Assembly (NCBI GenBank): GCA_021014325.1
Contig: CM037472.1
Location: forward strand, 28,420,234-28,484,233
Reading direction: 5' to 3'
Length of the DNA: 64,000 nt
DNA from: Plazaster borealis
Lineage: Eukaryota > Echinodermata > Asteroidea > Forcipulatida > Labidiasteridae
Shown here: one piece after another, positions 51,501 through 53,719 of the stretch
How the letters are laid out: each line of letters starts with the position of its first letter
Position numbering within the stretch: position 1 is the first letter of the stretch
Made by a program: the position numbers and the translations under genes
Notes under the pieces: model-generated
Database searches by the model: none
What the model saw: the letters and a program-made list of their open reading frames with translations, nothing else
What the model was told of the DNA's origin: nothing

Positions 51501-52117
51501 GTCGAGTCAATGCTTGCTGTCTTCACACGTATGATGGGTTCTACGACAACAGGACATTTCCGACTTCTTGGTACCTCGGCAACCAAGAGGGAAGTGTCGT
51601 CCCCCATGGGCGATGGAGACCTGATTGAATCAGGGGAGCAACTTCTCAGAGAGATGGGTGTGAGTGAATCATCTTGATTCCCAAGAGGGGAATGAATGCT
51701 CCTCGTTGGGGAAGTTTTCCTGGTGTTGTTATTTACTGGTGAGCCAACCCTATTCACTGGTGAACCCACTCTATTCACGGGCGAACTCACCCTATTGCTG
51801 TTAGGAACAGGCGAACCGATCCTGTCCCCTCCTTGAACTCCGTTACTCTTGAGGACCCCATTAGGAGGGGGTGGGGTACCAAACCGTGGACGCAACTCTG
51901 GTGTCCTCTCAAGAGGTGGGGTGCCTAACCGTGGATTGAAATCAGGTTTCTTGTTGACAGGGGGTGCCTTCAAGAGGATTCCTTTGTCCTGATCATTAGA
52001 TGACTCTTCTGACTGATCCTCTATCTCCTGCTCAATATCAACGATGAAGTTCCGGTAAGCGGCAACGTGGGGGTCCTCGCCCCCATCCCAGATGTCTTCT
52101 TCATCCACCTGCTCCAT
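9324..52117 (-). CDS. Two-pore-channel-like 12-TM cation channel with EF-hand linker and SH3 domain (whole gene)
   Basis: Thirty exons join in a single open phase: 51320-52117, 47068-47213, 45587-45688, 44012-44137, 42382-42454, 41296-41406, 39886-40025, 38616-38682, 37934-38055, 36643-36793, 35957-36094, 34272-34375, 32700-32790, 31222-31413, 29636-29715, 29176-29286, 27466-27529, 26380-26456, 24369-24465, 23618-23680, 22661-22741, 20866-20961, 19870-20049, 18760-18957, 17599-17751, 16088-16153, 15425-15459, 14644-14758, 13848-13944, 9324-9520 (4071 nt, 1356 residues). Order: disordered N-terminus 1-266; repeat I about 315-562 (S4 RLIQPFRCLR, pore LFVLLSTENYPEFMIPAF, S6 AILLAIIVDSYW); EF-hand pair 588-599 and 626-637; repeat II about 659-910 (pore IITTSNWHEIM, S6 FINLIVMNLFVAIAIEAF); SH3 1043-1095; Pro-rich 1234-1259. 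Pore I and the EF-hand linker resemble TPC channels, especially plant TPC1. TPCs are endolysosomal or vacuolar cation channels; location here is unknown. Usual TPCs are 700-900 residues. Confidence 0.85.
10398..11032. repeat. Segmental duplication, copy 1
   Basis: A short version of the same minisatellite (10398-10600) followed by about 430 bp of single-copy-like sequence repeated at 12775-13198. Confidence 0.9.
12005..12775 (-). repeat. Minisatellite of about 19-20-bp AACCATGTGTAACAAGAGT units
   Basis: About 40 diverged units alternating AACCATGTGTAACAAGAG and TTATCATGTGTAAC. Open frames seen on the minus strand (VTHGYS, LLLLHMITLVTHG runs) are by-products of the repeat. Confidence 0.9.
12352..13198. 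repeat. Segmental duplication, copy 2 (array plus unique segment)
   Basis: Matches 10398-11032 over the whole length: CCTGATTAACCATGTGAGAG, then the TGTGTAAC array, then TTCAGGAAGTTTCA through GACATGCCCGTGTTA. The array is longer in this copy. Confidence 0.9.
13848..13944 (-). CDS. Channel exon 29: acidic segment
   Basis: Encodes ISLERADTLPELPEIQEEDD and EAASMKGGHLSK. Acidic and probably disordered. Acceptor ATATTCAG|ATA, donor CCAAAG|GTAAGC, phase 1 out. Confidence 0.75.
14370..14625 (+). mobile_element. tRNA-derived SINE, third family
   Basis: CCTCGCCTTCCACTTCTAGG, a degraded B box (CCCGTTCAACTCCCACC), a body with GAAACTTCCTTCCTTGTCTT and GAGAGTCCTTGGCTTCACAA, and an ATAAAATAAAATAAA tail. 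A better preserved copy is at 53263-53495. It ends almost against exon 28. Confidence 0.65.
14644..14758 (-). CDS. Channel exon 28: acidic then proline-rich segment
   Basis: Encodes ADNIIEEEPDIEVPQPKPIL and HVKPPGPKPPPPRVVPPK. The PGPKPPPPRVVPPK run contains several PxxP cores with flanking K/R, the form recognised by SH3 domains, including possibly the one in this same protein. Donor CCAAAG|GTGAGA. Confidence 0.85.
15425..15459 (-). CDS. Channel exon 27 (35-nt microexon)
   Basis: Encodes LGGSLRRAPTL and two bases of the next codon. Kept because acceptor (TTTTTACAG), donor (CTCAC|GTAAGT) and both phases fit the neighbours. Contains LRRAPT, a basophilic-kinase-like site. Confidence 0.65.
15620..15905 (-). 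mobile_element. tRNA-derived SINE (long variable arm type), minus strand
   Basis: The reverse strand reads GTGTCGTGGCCGAGCGGTCT, CCCAAGCTCTGGTGTTGTCA and GATTTGAATCCCGGTCATGA, followed by a body with GCCCTTGAGCAAGGCACTTA. Confidence 0.7.
16088..16153 (-). CDS. Channel exon 26
   Basis: Encodes LKELNKILKGQSGRGSLTDS plus LT, a short helix then a Gly/Ser turn. Acceptor TTCCTGTAG|CTG, donor CTGACG|GTAACG; phase 0 on both sides. Confidence 0.7.
16211..16366. repeat. Four 39-bp tandem repeats 57 bp upstream of exon 26
   Basis: AGCGTTTACCCTCCACTGAT plus GTACCCTAGAGCAGTGTAT, nearly identical in four copies (starts 16211, 16250, 16289, 16328). As the unit is 13 codons long, frames stay open on both strands, but it is intronic. 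Confidence 0.95.
16690..16790. repeat. Foldback of AGGCT/GCTGAAGCC hexamers
   Basis: TCTAAGGCTACAGCTGCGGC and the inverse-type GTCTAAGCCGGAGCCGAAGC flank a short loop; same style as 26848-26972. Confidence 0.5.
17599..17751 (-). CDS. Channel exon 25: C-terminal segment
   Basis: Encodes ATLNSSSKPVGLGQLASVVT then AAKHKPRLKVRNTGSWRKEI and LGDITVMNPAE. Basic, mixed character, no named domain. Acceptor TCTGTAG|GCA, donor GCAGAG|GTAGAT. Confidence 0.75.
17905..18284 (-). mobile_element. TTAA-flanked MITE with perfect 29-bp inverted ends
   Basis: TTAAAGGCACTGGACACGTT...GGTAATT at the left and its inverse at the right, TTAA at both ends, 380 bp. This copy has the best preserved termini of the family and defines the element boundaries. 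Confidence 0.85.
18590..18680 (+). repeat. Repeat tail with CTGCTAGGGTC...GTCAGGCC motif
   Basis: AAGACTCTGCTAGGGTCAAA and ACGTCAGGCCACTAAC, then TTATACCATAGGTCCTTTTG, the last shared with 45800-45940. Confidence 0.55.
18760..18957 (-). CDS. Channel exon 24: second half of SH3 and following linker
   Basis: Encodes QDDWWEGQINDNCGWFPASH then VKEIKINTVV and a Pro/Ser segment (GADSPAPESPRPAWNPGTLG). Joined to exon 23 the SH3 spans about 1043-1095: Y1049, W1074, P1087 of the ligand groove are kept, the second aromatic of ALYDY is Gly and the last Tyr is His. SH3 domains bind PxxP ligands. Acceptor CATTGCAG|CAA, donor CCGAAT|GTAAGC. Confidence 0.92.
19340..19720. repeat. Dispersed repeat family R2, copy 2
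   Basis: TTAAAGGTAGGATCATCGTT, TTTCTATCCGAAAGCTTACT, GAGGGTTGGTGTCTGTAC and AGAGATGCGGTTGGTAC define the family here. Confidence 0.65.
19870..20049 (-). CDS. Channel exon 23: lysine-rich linker and first half of SH3
   Basis: Encodes EDYSGLTPQERKRKQLKKKM, a poly-Lys stretch (MNKKKKKPPKTK), then IVVVTAYRGTKDQELDLNVG and DEVTVVKK. The last part is the SH3 RT loop and diverging turn (ALYDY region as TAYRG; the ELDLNVGDEVTV strand). Acceptor CCCCTAG|GAG, donor AAGAAG|GTAAGG. Confidence 0.9.
20412..20571. mobile_element. 160-bp MITE with 28-bp terminal inverted repeats
   Basis: TAAAGCCCGGTTCATACTTC at the left and the exact inverse GAAGTATGAACCGGGCTTTA at the right, with inner ATTCGC/GCGAAT inverted blocks. 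TTA/TAA at the ends would fit a PIF/Harbinger-type target site. Confidence 0.85.
20866..20961 (-). CDS. Channel exon 22: Ser/Thr/Pro segment
   Basis: Encodes SVVGGFGPLPSQAHSQTSLR and TPEPPEDEGADE. Low complexity with a TPEPPEDE acidic patch. Acceptor GACCTCAG|AGT, donor GATGAG|GTAAGA. Confidence 0.75.
21606..21937 (+). mobile_element. TTAA-flanked MITE, subfamily 2 copy
   Basis: TTAAAGGTAATGTACACTTT to AGTGTACAGGGCCTTTAA; close to 4777-5122. Confidence 0.8.
22100..22340 (-). repeat. Probable LINE 3'-end repeat, shared with 15200-15420
   Basis: TTATTTATTTCATTGATC, CTGGAGAAACCTTTCAGTGA and ACAAACATTCATTAAT align with the copy in intron 27. Confidence 0.45.
22661..22741 (-). CDS. Channel exon 21: basic, proline/glycine segment
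   Basis: Encodes VEQGKDRNERIARPPGGSPR then MRRPSRV. Contains RRPSRV, a plausible basophilic-kinase (RRxS) site. Acceptor TTGTTAAG|GTG, donor AGGGTG|GTAAGT. Confidence 0.75.
23064..23438 (+). mobile_element. TTAA-flanked MITE, subfamily 1 copy
   Basis: TTAAACGCATCAAACACATT to CGTGTACGATGCCTTTAA, with a core close to 5701-6077 (GAAAGAAAAAACACCCTTGT). Confidence 0.8.
23618..23680 (-). CDS. Channel exon 20: C-terminal cytosolic segment
   Basis: Encodes GDPNFKESAKAFLNNIFEST plus R. Amphipathic, no named domain. Acceptor CTTCCCAG|GGG, donor ACGAGG|GTGAGT; phase 0 on both sides. Confidence 0.75.
23724..24140 (+). mobile_element. tRNA-derived SINE (long variable arm type) with duplicated head
   Basis: GTGTTGTGGCCGAGTGGTTT ... 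GTTCGAATCCCGATCATGAC, followed at once by a second head part (GGACTCAAGTTTTGGTGGCT ... GTTTGAATCCCGGTCATGAC), then the body (CTTGTGTCCTTGAGCAAGA). The tail ends in a TATTAT microsatellite. Confidence 0.75.
24217..24410 (-). repeat. 49-bp tandem array copying the end of exon 19 with its donor
   Basis: Four units. On the gene strand each has AATCCAGA(T/C)GAAGAAC...CAATG|GTAAGG, with intact GTAAGG in three units (exon ends 24369, 24320, 24270) and GAAAGA in the fourth (24221). Spacing is 49, 50 and 49 bp. Confidence 0.95.
24369..24465 (-). CDS. Channel exon 19: end of S6 of repeat II and C-terminal start
   Basis: Encodes LFVAIAIEAFNKLGTEKELA and DEQNPDEEPKTM. Acceptor AGTACTACAG-type (TACTACAG|C), donor AACAATG|GTAAGG. 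Two further intact donors downstream (after 24320 and 24270) come from a tandem copy of this exon end; the last one would extend the frame by 33 codons. Confidence 0.85.
25280..25287 (+). promoter_or_regulatory. TATA box inside the inverted-repeat element
   Basis: TATATAAA followed about 30-40 bp later by pyrimidine/A-rich initiator-like TCATAACTGTACTAG and 61 bp later by an ATG. Confidence 0.5.
25348..25434 (+). CDS. 28-residue Lys/Arg/Gly-rich ORF in the element; possible first exon
   Basis: The ORF MPKKTQKNAAKKSPGPRGRG continues RGRKRNDE then TAA. It is highly basic, with an SPGPRGRGRGRKR run resembling an AT-hook or nuclear-localisation tail. The last codons read GATGA|GTAAGG, a near-perfect splice donor, so the ORF may be exon 1 of a longer spliced product whose rest has been lost. 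I do not recognise the protein. The upstream TATA box supports transcription. Confidence 0.4.
   Translation: MPKKTQKNAAKKSPGPRGRGRGRKRNDE
26219..26365 (-). repeat. Minisatellite of GGGACCCCTGT units next to exon 18 donor
   Basis: Six units of about 24 bp (gene strand AACAAGGGACCCCTGTGAAAT). The array begins about 15 bp inside the intron, right after the exon 18 donor, without copying the exon itself. Confidence 0.85.
26380..26456 (-). CDS. Channel exon 18: S6 of repeat II, first half
   Basis: Encodes AMVSTSDWACLYFILGFIFI and NLIVM. Acceptor TCCATAG|GCT, donor ATGAA|GTAAGT. It joins exon 19 to give the S6 core INLIVMNLFVAIAIEAF. Confidence 0.85.
26848..26972. repeat. GGCTAC hexamer foldback within a dispersed repeat
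   Basis: GGCTACAGCTACGGCTACAG at 26849 onward is inverted as GTAGCCGTAGCTGTAGCC at 26954-26971. A similar foldback is at 16690-16790. The surrounding 26650-27030 is a repeat shared with 33890-34120. Confidence 0.65.
27466..27529 (-). CDS. Channel exon 17: pore helix and filter of repeat II
   Basis: Encodes CSLLIVFQIITTSNWHEIMN plus S. The form LxxxFQxxTTSNWxxIM is the repeat-II pore of TPC/Cav-type channels, with SN in the filter followed by W. Acceptor TTGACAG|G, donor AACTCG|GTAAGT. Confidence 0.9.
27640..28390 (+). pseudogene. GIY-YIG endonuclease of a Penelope-like element, frameshifted
   Basis: A first frame runs through PKLPKLSSILNNN, a cysteine cluster (GCHKCTRSKCRTC) and VIYVISCKRCGLQYVGET, which carries the GIY (IYVI) and YIG (QYVG) halves of the nuclease core. 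Around 28150-28170 the frame shifts and the domain continues as NHVSSIKTKK ... HFNSPNHSVKDVELLVIEAC and HRKHRESHWIHQL to a TAA at 28388-28390. The N-terminal reverse transcriptase is missing, so the copy is dead. Confidence 0.75.
28897..28940 (+). ncRNA. Hammerhead-ribozyme-like core, compact stem III
   Basis: ATGCCT pairs with AGGCCAT (one bulged C) as stem I. Between them are CTGAAGA (matches CUGANGA), GGTCC/GGATC as stem II with loop GGTCT, then GAAA and GC-TA leading to the would-be cleavage position before 28934. Deviations: an extra A between CTGAAGA and stem II, and a stem III reduced to one A-U pair closed by two bases. Hammerhead motifs with tiny stem III are known from Penelope-like elements, which fits the neighbour ORF. 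Activity is unproven. Confidence 0.45.
29176..29286 (-). CDS. Channel exon 16: end of S5 and turret of repeat II
   Basis: Encodes FLYAIVGFEIFFGQKLNEAF and TSGHHEYQCNLGFENV. The MFLYAIVGFEIFFG pattern is typical of S5 in TPC and Cav repeats, followed by a short loop leading to the pore helix. Acceptor CTTCACAG|G, donor GTCTG|GTGAGT. Confidence 0.85.
29636..29715 (-). CDS. Channel exon 15: S4-S5 linker and S5 of repeat II
   Basis: Encodes TKKAVLLFLTKIFPVMFDLI and ILVSAI. Acceptor TCTTTCAG|ACG, donor ATCAT|GTGAGT. Confidence 0.8.
30860..31000 (+). repeat. Repeat tail with CTGCTA(A/G)GGT...GAAACG motif
   Basis: TTAGCCTTCGAGAAAGACTC then TGCTAAGGTTGAAACGCCAG. The same block is at 31880-32010 and, shorter, at 18590-18680; 45800-45940 carries a related diverged form. 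Probably the 3' end of a retroelement family. Confidence 0.6.
31222..31413 (-). CDS. Channel exon 14: S3 and arginine-poor S4 of repeat II
   Basis: Encodes MEACLRVFSDWRILKEGIEV (S2 end, S3 start), LDIFLIVIAFVANILWYMSD and TYQQLFDVIGGLAVTFRIGL. The S4 region VIGGLAVTFRIGLN has a single arginine, so this sensor is probably not voltage-driven. Acceptor TCTCTCAAG|ATG, donor GCACAG|GTAAGA. Confidence 0.85.
31880..32010 (+). repeat. Repeat tail, second copy
   Basis: TTGACAGCTTCTGTTACACA, then TTAGCCTTCGAGAAAGACTC and TGCTAGGGTCAAAATGTCAG, parallel to 30860-31000 including the upstream TTGTGTTGT(C) stretch. Confidence 0.6.
32700..32790 (-). CDS. Channel exon 13: S1-S2 of repeat II
   Basis: Encodes ILFCLEWQGISVTTRLIIGI and GKSVIIGIFV. 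Acceptor GTCTACAG|C, donor TTTGTG|GTATGT. Reads on to exon 14 in phase 0. Confidence 0.75.
33697..33822. mobile_element. MITE-like inverted-repeat element, copy B
   Basis: Diverged copy of 1116-1263 with TCCATTGTTTTAGGAAATAT, GCGCATGCTCAG and ACAGTCCCCCATTG. Confidence 0.6.
33890..34120 (+). repeat. Dispersed repeat shared with 26650-27030
   Basis: AAGTAGATCCTTGTCATTTG, GGATTGTAGGTCAC and ATGCCAGAATGCAATCTT match the copy in intron 17. Confidence 0.6.
34272..34375 (-). CDS. Channel exon 12: S1 of repeat II
   Basis: Encodes SSSPKWCNNMKHLAQRLVFS then DMFSRFVMVLIVTY. Acceptor CTGAACAG|AGC, donor TATTG|GTAAGA, phase 2 out. Confidence 0.8.
34471..34613. mobile_element. MITE with GAGCTCAATTTCACAAAG ends
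   Basis: The left end GAGCTCAATTTCACAAAGCA is inverted at the right as CTTTGTGAAATTGAGCCC. A diverged relative lies at about 11380-11500. Confidence 0.65.
35500..35813 (+). mobile_element. TTAA-flanked MITE, subfamily 1, internally deleted
   Basis: Nearly identical to 5701-6077 but lacks about 60 bp around the CAACATGCATAAAATAAC block. TTAA is at both ends. Confidence 0.75.
35957..36094 (-). CDS. Channel exon 11: canonical EF-hand
   Basis: Encodes NTDEMNMQLISYLDSNQDEV and VDSLEWTIRLNEALSFEFEM. The 12-residue loop D626-S-N-Q-D-E-V-V-D-S-L-E637 has oxygen ligands at 1, 3, 5, 9 and 12 and a hydrophobic residue at 8, with helices on both sides. The usual Gly at 6 is Glu. Predicted Ca2+ sensor. 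Acceptor GCTTTAG|AAC, donor GATGTG|GTAAGA. Confidence 0.9.
36429..36512. repeat. Foldback of GAGTCC hexamers
   Basis: GGACACGGACTCGGACATGG and CAAGTCCGAGTCCGAGTCTT form an inverted pair of simple hexamer repeats in intron 10. Confidence 0.6.
36643..36793 (-). CDS. Channel exon 10: inter-repeat linker, degenerate first EF-hand
   Basis: Residues 562-612: a basic helix (EFAKKHVKQERARER) then AWNLLDPLGKGSLPIYDEKF. The loop D588-P-L-G-K-G-S-L-P-I-Y-D599 keeps D1, G6, L8 and an acidic position 12 but lacks ligands 3 and 5, so it probably does not bind Ca2+ well. Position and spacing match the EF-hand pair between repeats of plant TPC1. Confidence 0.85.
37186..37345 (-). mobile_element. tRNA-derived SINE (long variable arm type), partial
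   Basis: The reverse strand has CATTGCCGAGAGGTCTAGCA, CAGACTCAAGTTCTGATGAC and GTTTGAATCCCGTTCGTGAC, the family head. The body is eroded. Confidence 0.6.
37517..37887 (-). mobile_element. TTAA-flanked MITE, diverged copy
   Basis: Begins TTAAAGGATCTGTATACAGT and ends CAAACGTATACAATCCCTTAA. Only the ends and a few internal blocks (ACTTACTTGGTAAGAAG, GTTTTGAGAAAC-like) match the family. Confidence 0.65.
37934..38055 (-). CDS. Channel exon 9: post-pore and S6 of repeat I
   Basis: Encodes EFMIPAFKENHVSFLYFGIF and FVGVFFLTAILLAIIVDSY. P-E-F-M-I-P-A-F directly after the filter is the TPC signature (N-x-P-D/E-x-x-x-P-A-Y). S6 ends in AIIVDSYW. Acceptor TTTTGTAG|GAA, donor TACTG|GTGAGC. Confidence 0.9.
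38430..38592. mobile_element. MITE of the GCCCAATTTCA family, partial
   Basis: Shares TTCGCTTACCAGAATAAGGT, ACCAGCCAAAATACCATG and TGCTTATTTTTGCTCAGTAG with 6957-7154, and ends GCTCTATGAAATAGGGCCCT. Confidence 0.6.
38616..38682 (-). CDS. Channel exon 8: pore helix and selectivity filter of repeat I
   Basis: Encodes AFDNIGITALRLFVLLSTEN plus YP. The LFVLLSTEN stretch aligns with the TPC repeat-I pore LFVLxTTxN with TEN in the filter. Acceptor CCCCTTAG|T, donor TACCCG|GTAAGT. Confidence 0.9.
38764..38954. mobile_element. 191-bp foldback element with 31-bp perfect arms
   Basis: AAGAAGTAACTATAACTAGT...CTTGAGGG at the left is perfectly repeated in inverse at the right. Inside is a second inverted pair around GAACCGGCTC. 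A 12-bp match GAAAAGAATAGT occurs at 38718-38729 and 38955-38966. Confidence 0.8.
39316..39537. mobile_element. MITE of the GCCCAATTTCA family
   Basis: Ends GAGCCCAATTTCATGGCCCT and the inverted GAGCCATGAAATTGGGCCC, with stem-like CTTACCACTGAA/GTAAGC pairs inside. Confidence 0.65.
39886..40025 (-). CDS. Channel exon 7: S5 and turret of repeat I
   Basis: Encodes TFLIISVFIAMFSAVGVHLF followed by a lumenal/extracellular loop with four Cys/Asn-rich residues and two N-glycosylation sequons (NTT, NCT). Acceptor TTCCACAG|ACA; the donor ACAGG|GTAGGT is the only one that keeps frame with exon 8. Confidence 0.85.
40729..40810 (+). mobile_element. tRNA(Asn)-like SINE head
   Basis: GGTAAGGTAGCTCAGTTGAG (A box) and GTTAATTCAAGTCCCACTCT (degenerate B box), with GTTAA in the anticodon-loop position. 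A reverse-strand relative is at 61505-61575. Box decay argues against a functional tRNA. Confidence 0.55.
41296..41406 (-). CDS. Channel exon 6: S4 voltage sensor of repeat I
   Basis: Encodes RLIQPFRCLRAFIIICKLKN then VGHIFDTVLSIVIKLFK. Three arginines are followed by K residues, with RxxQPFRxLR replacing the usual R-L-x-P of TPC S4. Acceptor ATAAAG|CGT, donor TTCAAA|GTAAGT. Confidence 0.85.
41590..41845 (-). mobile_element. tRNA-derived SINE (long variable arm type), minus strand
   Basis: The reverse strand reads TGTCGTGGTCGAGTGGTTAA, then GAGCACCGGACTCAAGATCT, GTTCGAGTCCCGGTCGTGGC and the body with TCCTTCGGATGAGACATTAA. It is the most intact copy of the family in the window. Confidence 0.75.
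42382..42454 (-). CDS. Channel exon 5: S3 of repeat I
   Basis: Encodes MEFIFLCMFTIDFVMLVIQE then IVQV. Hydrophobic helix with the FxxD of S3. Acceptor CTCTTCCAG|A, donor AAGTT|GTGAGT. Confidence 0.8.
42503..42795. repeat. Dispersed repeat family R2, copy 3
   Basis: Starts AAAGGTAGGGTCATTGTTTGG. It shares TTTCTATCCAAAAGCTTACT, CTGAGGGTTGGTGTCTG and AGAGATGCGGTTGGTAC with 19340-19720. Confidence 0.65.
42833..44018 (-). repeat. 79-bp minisatellite copying the exon 4 splice donor, about 15 units
   Basis: Fifteen CCTCAAGG (one CCTCAGGG) landmarks are spaced 77-79 bp apart from 42845 to 43943. Every unit includes a copy of the exon 4 end plus donor: on the gene strand type A reads ATGGATCAGGTAACC and type B TAGATCAGGTTAACC. 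A and B units are interspersed, suggesting higher-order duplication. The last unit runs into the real exon end at 44012. Confidence 0.95.
44012..44137 (-). CDS. Channel exon 4: S2 of repeat I
   Basis: Encodes MSPVVFALTIISLLVYAIDV then SVHIGFLSWRVFW...ENKWIR. S2 carries the acidic D of YAIDV. The donor ATCAG|GTAACC is weak (C at +5) and is the copy from which the adjoining 79-bp minisatellite is built. Confidence 0.85.
45368..45561. mobile_element. MITE of the GCCCAATTTCA family, best preserved copy
   Basis: GGACCCAATTTCATAGAGCT and AGCAGCTCTATGAAATTGGG are inverted, with internal AAGCAGGATACC and GCATAATTTTGTTGTGCTTA. It lies just downstream of exon 3 in the gene's sense, in intron 3. Confidence 0.75.
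45587..45688 (-). CDS. Channel exon 3: S1 of repeat I
   Basis: Encodes FKVLDNSWFTYVVLLAALLH and on to MIMTFLEPPPVG. It is a clear hydrophobic helix ending in LEPPP; a short LxEPP turn after S1 is typical of TPCs. Acceptor TTTAAAG|GTG, donor GGCCA|GTAAGT. Confidence 0.8.
45800..45940 (+). repeat. Diverged repeat tail related to 18590-18680
   Basis: AGAGTCTTTCTCAAAAAGGG and GCAGTTATACCATAAGTCAT, TTTTGGTTGGTAGGCAGTTT. Confidence 0.45.
46400..46735 (-). mobile_element. tRNA-derived SINE (long variable arm type), minus strand
   Basis: The reverse strand reads GTGTCGAGGCTGAGCGGTCA, CTCAAGCTCTGGTGTTTCTG, GGGTTCGAGTCCCGGTCTTG, then TCCTTAAGCAAGACACTCAA and the TAAATGGGTCTCAT tail. Confidence 0.75.
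47068..47213 (-). CDS. Channel exon 2: pre-S1 cytosolic segment
   Basis: Residues 267-315. Encodes HDALTQTFTDLCG then ELKLAAAHIDDAINGRGKWG. The AAAHIDDAINGR stretch is placed and built like the conserved segment just before S1 in TPCs (alanines followed by an acidic pair and GR). Acceptor AAACAG|CAC, donor CAACT|GTAAGT, phase 0 in and 2 out. The 4.1-kb intron between exons 1 and 2 could hide a further small in-phase exon. Confidence 0.8.
47243..47505. repeat. Dispersed repeat family R2, copy 4
   Basis: GAAGGTAGGGTCATAGATTG, then AAACGGTTCATGCATGAATC, GAGGGTTGGTGTCTATTC and AGTGATGCGGTTGTAC. Confidence 0.6.
48465..48593. repeat. Two 65-bp tandem copies
   Basis: GGCCAACTACATTAGCTTTG through TTGTACAT(C)AGTATTGCT is repeated with one clear substitution. 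Confidence 0.9.
50560..50645 (+). repeat. Purine-only (A/G) tract
   Basis: Runs of AAAAAAG/AGAAAAAAAA broken by a few CGG; homopurine strand asymmetry over about 85 bp. Confidence 0.8.
51320..52117 (-). CDS. Channel exon 1: disordered, proline-directed-site-rich N-terminus
   Basis: Residues 1-266 of the model. The chosen start is ATG at 52115-52117 (MEQVDEEDIWDGGEDP), seven bases after a good acceptor (CTTGTTCCACTCCAG|GG at 52124), which implies an upstream non-coding exon. The frame is open further, so a start at 52273 (MNVKNGCSRI...) or entry at the acceptor near 52230 is possible. The product is acidic at first, then Ser/Pro-rich: PRLGTPP and PRFGTPP repeats, NRVSSPV/NRVGSPV/NRVGSPV tandem heptads, and many SP/TP sites that could be phosphorylated by proline-directed kinases. 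The donor is GGG|GTAAGT. Confidence 0.75.
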
Positions 52118-52124
52118 ATGTTCC

Positions 52125-53262
52125 CTGGAGTGGAACAAGGTACGAACTAGTCCTAATGGAGAAGCAATGGCTACCACCGGCTGCAGCTTTTGCAGATGCT
52201 CCGACAAAACAAACAACCTTGAAGTCTGGGAATATAAGCCATTAATCCTTGAACAGCCATTTTTAACATTCAATTTGAGGCCAGCATGCAGACTTTTTCC
52301 TGTCCGTAAGGCAACTTAACATTACAAATTTGTCACAACCTTTTGGTGATAGTAAATCAAAACACATCTAGCTCCATTCTTGCTTCAAGTGTCTCACATC
52401 ATGTAACAGGTGAACAGGTGTAAATCTGCCTTCCTCCTGAAATCTGCATAAAATAAACAAGAATCAAAAACCTTTTTTTTAACATACTGTACGACATACG
52501 TGTAACTTGATTTGATGAAAAAGGAATGACATTTTGGTTGTATGGGGGGGGCACAACATCTGGAAAGATTGTGATCACAAAGTTGCTCTCAAAATACATT
52601 TCTTCCTAAATAGTGCCATTTGAACTGTGACTTCTTGTGCTGGTAGTTTGCTAAGTTTGAGATATTGACTTTTGTATGATATAATTGACATGTCTTTTTG
52701 GAATGTTGTTTGTTATTTGTAAGTGTTTTGTACTGCGCCATGAGCGTCAAGACTGGATGGGTACCAGTACATACTAAGTTTTCAAAATTTTATTATTAAA
52801 TGTTCACAGATTTGCACATAACATACATGGTACTAAGACTGTCATGGTGGAAAACTTCCCTCAAAATATTTTTGATTGAAATGCTATAGTTTTTGGCAAC
52901 GGAGTAAAACAATTAGTTTTGATCTCGGGAGTCCAAAACCCAATGTTTGAAAACAGTGAAAACATATTTTGGTTTCTCCCCACTAGTTTCTCATGACTAT
53001 GATAACCGATTGAGCTCAAACTTTCACAGGTTTGTTATTTCATGTGTATGTTGGGTCACATAAAGTAAGGATACTGGCCTTTGAAAATTAGCAGTGTTGA
53101 CCTAGTTCAGGTTTTGAATTTCATGAAAGCCAAATTATTACAGGTTTTTCATATTGTGTGTTTAATGAAAAACCAGAAGATGAGAATTAATTCAGTTACC
53201 CAAAAAAGTTACATACCATCGACTATGTATGTATAGTACCAGCAGTCCCTAAAAGGATGGTC
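52125..53262. other. 5' flank or first intron of the channel gene; MITE fragment
   Basis: No coding exon seen. 52985-53100 is a fragment of the TTAA MITE family (minus strand; TTTCACAGGTTTGTTATTTC, ATACTGGCCTTTGAAAATTA). The acceptor ahead of the start codon implies an upstream non-coding exon somewhere to the right. Confidence 0.5.
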
Positions 53263-53495
53263 GAGTTGGCGTATTTGTATCTTTCCTCGCCTTCCACCTC
53301 TGGGACCCCAGTTCGAATCCTGCCAGGTTTTCCCAAGAAAAATTCTTTTGGGTTTTCCTACCACATCTAAAACTGAAACTTCCTTCCTTGTCTTCTCTCT
53401 TGGCTATGTAGGCCCCCTATAGTGATTAAATTCGCTTTTCTGAGGGTCCTTGGCTTCAAAACCAGAATTAATAAATGAAATAAATGAAATGAAAT
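53263..53495 (+). mobile_element. tRNA-derived SINE, third family, better preserved copy
   Basis: Head GGATGGTCGAGTTGGCGTAT, B box CAGTTCGAATCCTGCC, body GAAACTTCCTTCCTTGTCTT and GAGGGTCCTTGGCTTCAAAA, and tail AATAAATGAAATAAATGAAA. Confidence 0.75.
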
Positions 53496-53719
53496 TAAAG
53501 AACTAAAGTCATAGATTGTGGCCTAGTCAGCACACCCAACGCGGTACAACCTCCCCAGGAAGGATTGGGTGCAGCTGAATAGACTACGGTCAGCCAGTGG
53601 TCAGTTCACAGCCAGCATGAACATATGGGCGATCGCAGATACTGAACTCTGCCCCTGTAGTTCAAACCCATAAACATGTTTTAACAGAGCCTTCAATGAC
53701 AAGACAGCATTCTCCCTTA

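Noticed and set aside
51282..51677. Plus-strand open frame of 131 codons opposite exon 1
   Set aside because: It is the antisense shadow of the Ser/Pro-rich channel exon 1, which has matching splice signals and a sensible product.
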